Below, piece after piece: positions 62,598-64,000 of a stretch of 64,000 bases of DNA. The translations under genes were made by a program, and so were the position numbers. This stretch comes from CAZKUR01 sp964556005. GTDB taxonomy: Bacteria; Bacteroidota; Ignavibacteria; Ignavibacteriales; Ignavibacteriaceae. Each line of letters begins with the position of its first letter. Positions within the stretch are counted from its first letter, which is position 1. The stretch spans positions 36,209 through 100,208 of the forward strand of contig CAZKUR010000002.1 in NCBI GenBank assembly GCA_964556005.1, read 5' to 3'. The notes beneath the pieces are model-generated. The model was not told where the DNA came from. It saw only the letters and a program-made list of their open reading frames with translations, and did not search any database.

Positions 62598-64000
62598 TCA
62601 TTCATACCTCAATGATTTCACCGGGTTTGCCAAAGCAGCTTTGATAGTATGATAACTTACAGTTGCTAACGCAACGAGCAAAACGATGATTCCTGAAATA
62701 ATAAAAAACCAAATACTTATATCTATCCTATAAGCAAAATCCTGCAGCCAGATATTTAATAAATAATAAGAAACCGGTGAAGCTATAATAACCGCTATTA
62801 AAATTAATTTCATATAGTTGCCGGTAAACATTTTTACTATATCGAAAACCGATGCACCGAGAACTTTCCTTACTCCGATTTCTTTAGTCCTTTGTTCCGT
62901 TGAAAATGAGACCAATCCGAACAATCCCAGACAGGCAATTAATATTGCAAATGCAGTAAAGATTGAGAAAATCTTTTCCATCCTTTCTTCCGAACTGTAA
63001 AGCTGATTATAATCGTTATCTAAAAACGAATATGAAAATTCCTTACCCGGCAGTATTTGTTCCCACGATTTTTTCACAAATGAAATTGTCTTTTGAATAT
63101 TAACCGGTAGAATTTTTACTGCAATAGTATAAAATCTTTTAGGATTTAAATAAAGAAAAACCGGTTCGATTTTATTATGCAGGGATTCAATATGAAAATC
63201 TTTAACAACTCCGACAACAACTGCAGTTCTTTCCTTCCCTTCTTTTCTGCCCGGGAGTAAAACTTTTTGGCCGATTGGATTTTTAAGGTCAAACTTTTTA
63301 ACTGCCGATTGATTAAGTATAATTGCGCTCGTTGAATCCGTTGAATAATTTCCCGAAAAATTTCTTCCTTTAATAATTTTCAACTCTAATGCATCTACAT
63401 AACCATAATCTACACCAATAGCTCTCATCATGATAGCATCATCTACCGAAGTGCCCGAAAGACGTATGCTTTGCTGTTCGTTGTTATTTTCCCCAGGGAC
63501 CAAGTAAGTTCCGGATACTACTTTGATATTAGGATTAGAAAGCAATTTATTTTTTAGAACTTCATATTTATTAAACGATTCCGGTGAGTTTGCAGGATAT
63601 GAAATCAGCACAACATTTTCTTTGTTGAATCCTAAGTCTGTATTCTTGACAAAATATAATTGTTTGAAAATTACAGTCGAGCCGATAATCAATGTTATCG
63701 ATAAAAAGAATTGTGCGACTACCAGAGTTTTTCTAAATCCAAAACCGGATTTGTTAAAGTTCATTAAACCTTTTACGGATTTTATCGGATTATACCTTGA
63801 AAGAAATAATGCCGGGTATAAACCGGATACGATAGCTACTAATAATATTATTGCTAAAATAGTTCCGTAAAATTGAAAACTTGCAACAGGATTAATAGTA
63901 AATTTCGTCCCTAAAAAATCGGTCAACATGGGATAGAACAATTCGAAAATTATTAAGCTGAATGAAAAGGCGATTATAGTCAGCAGAAATGCTTCGCTTA
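62598..64000 (-). CDS. FtsX-family ABC transporter permease, paralog, 5' end beyond window
   Basis: About 467 residues visible (the frame remains open to base 64000; upstream codons read SEAFLLTIIAFSFSLIIFE). Features match the second half of the neighbouring protein: FRKTLVVAQFFLSITLIIGS, a periplasmic core and TKEIGVRKVLGASVFDIV with the same PVKSLRYE end. The two are tandem duplicates. Confidence 0.92.
   Translation of the reverse strand, partial: SEAFLLTIIAFSFSLIIFELFYPMLTDFLGTKFTINPVASFQFYGTILAIILLVAIVSGLYPALFLSRYNPIKSVKGLMNFNKSGFGFRKTLVVAQFFLSITLIIGSTVIFKQLYFVKNTDLGFNKENVVLISYPANSPESFNKYEVLKNKLLSNPNIKVVSGTYLVPGENNNEQQSIRLSGTSVDDAIMMRAIGVDYGYVDALELKIIKGRNFSGNYSTDSTSAIILNQSAVKKFDLKNPIGQKVLLPGRKEGKERTAVVVGVVKDFHIESLHNKIEPVFLYLNPKRFYTIAVKILPVNIQKTISFVKKSWEQILPGKEFSYSFLDNDYNQLYSSEERMEKIFSIFTAFAILIACLGLFGLVSFSTEQRTKEIGVRKVLGASVFDIVKMFTGNYMKLILIAVIIASPVSYYLLNIWLQDFAYRIDISIWFFIISGIIVLLVALATVSYHTIKAALANPVKSLRYE

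Noticed and set aside
1..64000. tRNA or rRNA genes
   Set aside because: I looked for the T-loop GGTTCGAATCC-type motif and found no cloverleaf context; none is reported.

Overview
The window looks like a low-GC, AT-biased chromosome segment from the Bacteroidota/Chlorobi side of the tree, most likely an Ignavibacteria-type organism. This is inferred from the C-terminal sorting domains with the YPNPFNPTT motif (type IX secretion cargo), the many lipoproteins, the FtsX-type permeases of about 800 residues, the MnmA with the ECPWEEDL insert, and the patatin/BamA fusion. A run of exactly 100 N at 12625-12724 shows a scaffolded draft or metagenome assembly. I see no tRNA, rRNA or CRISPR array.

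Layout. 1-5.1 kb: an alpha/beta hydrolase fragment, glycogen synthase, a small helical protein and a type Vd patatin autotransporter. 5.1-10.2 kb: the origin neighbourhood, yidC-yidD-rnpA-rpmH pointing left, an AT-rich intergenic region with DnaA boxes, and dnaA pointing right (no dnaN follows). 10.3-14.9 kb: an AEC transporter, an amino-sugar kinase fused to a RapZ C-terminal domain, the assembly gap, a MurU-like nucleotidyltransferase, a thiamine-binding protein, a CYTH protein and a broken Uma2 gene. 14.9-19.7 kb: carB and carA, separated by a GIY-YIG gene bracketed by two inverted hairpin repeats, with a terminator-like hairpin upstream of carA. 20-25.3 kb: PIN-PhoH ATPase, a lipoprotein, mnmA, then a decayed HEPN/MNT module followed by a diverged second copy of the mnmA 3' end. 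25.2-30.5 kb: small lipoproteins and a type IX cargo protein.

30.5-37.7 kb is the most interesting part. Two gene sets diverge from one 362-bp region. Leftward lie a papain-like protease, a small exported protein with a C-terminal membrane segment and a secreted caspase-family protease. Rightward lie a DUF4384-like exported protein, a CHASE2 class III nucleotide cyclase and a small three-helix membrane protein that resembles the Pycsar effector family (DUF5706/PycTM). This could be a cyclic-nucleotide signalling or defence system with a periplasmic sensor and protease arm.

37.8-44.4 kb: an NCS2 purine permease, then a leftward cassette of a DUF2064-type transferase, an outer-membrane barrel, a sodium:solute symporter, a radical SAM enzyme and an overlapping phosphoesterase-like protein that lacks several metal ligands. 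44.6-51.5 kb: a gluzincin-like/GH113 lipoprotein and a MacA/MacB-type efflux operon. 51.7-64 kb: a glycosyltransferase, ferredoxin plus geranylgeranyl-reductase-like flavoprotein, a broken type IX cargo gene, citrate synthase, another type IX cargo gene, a small interrupted gene, and two tandem FtsX-type permeases, the last running off the window.

At least five different short dispersed-type inverted repeats are scattered between or at the ends of genes, and several accessory genes are broken by one frameshift plus one nonsense codon. Function calls rest on motif recognition by eye; no database search was run.
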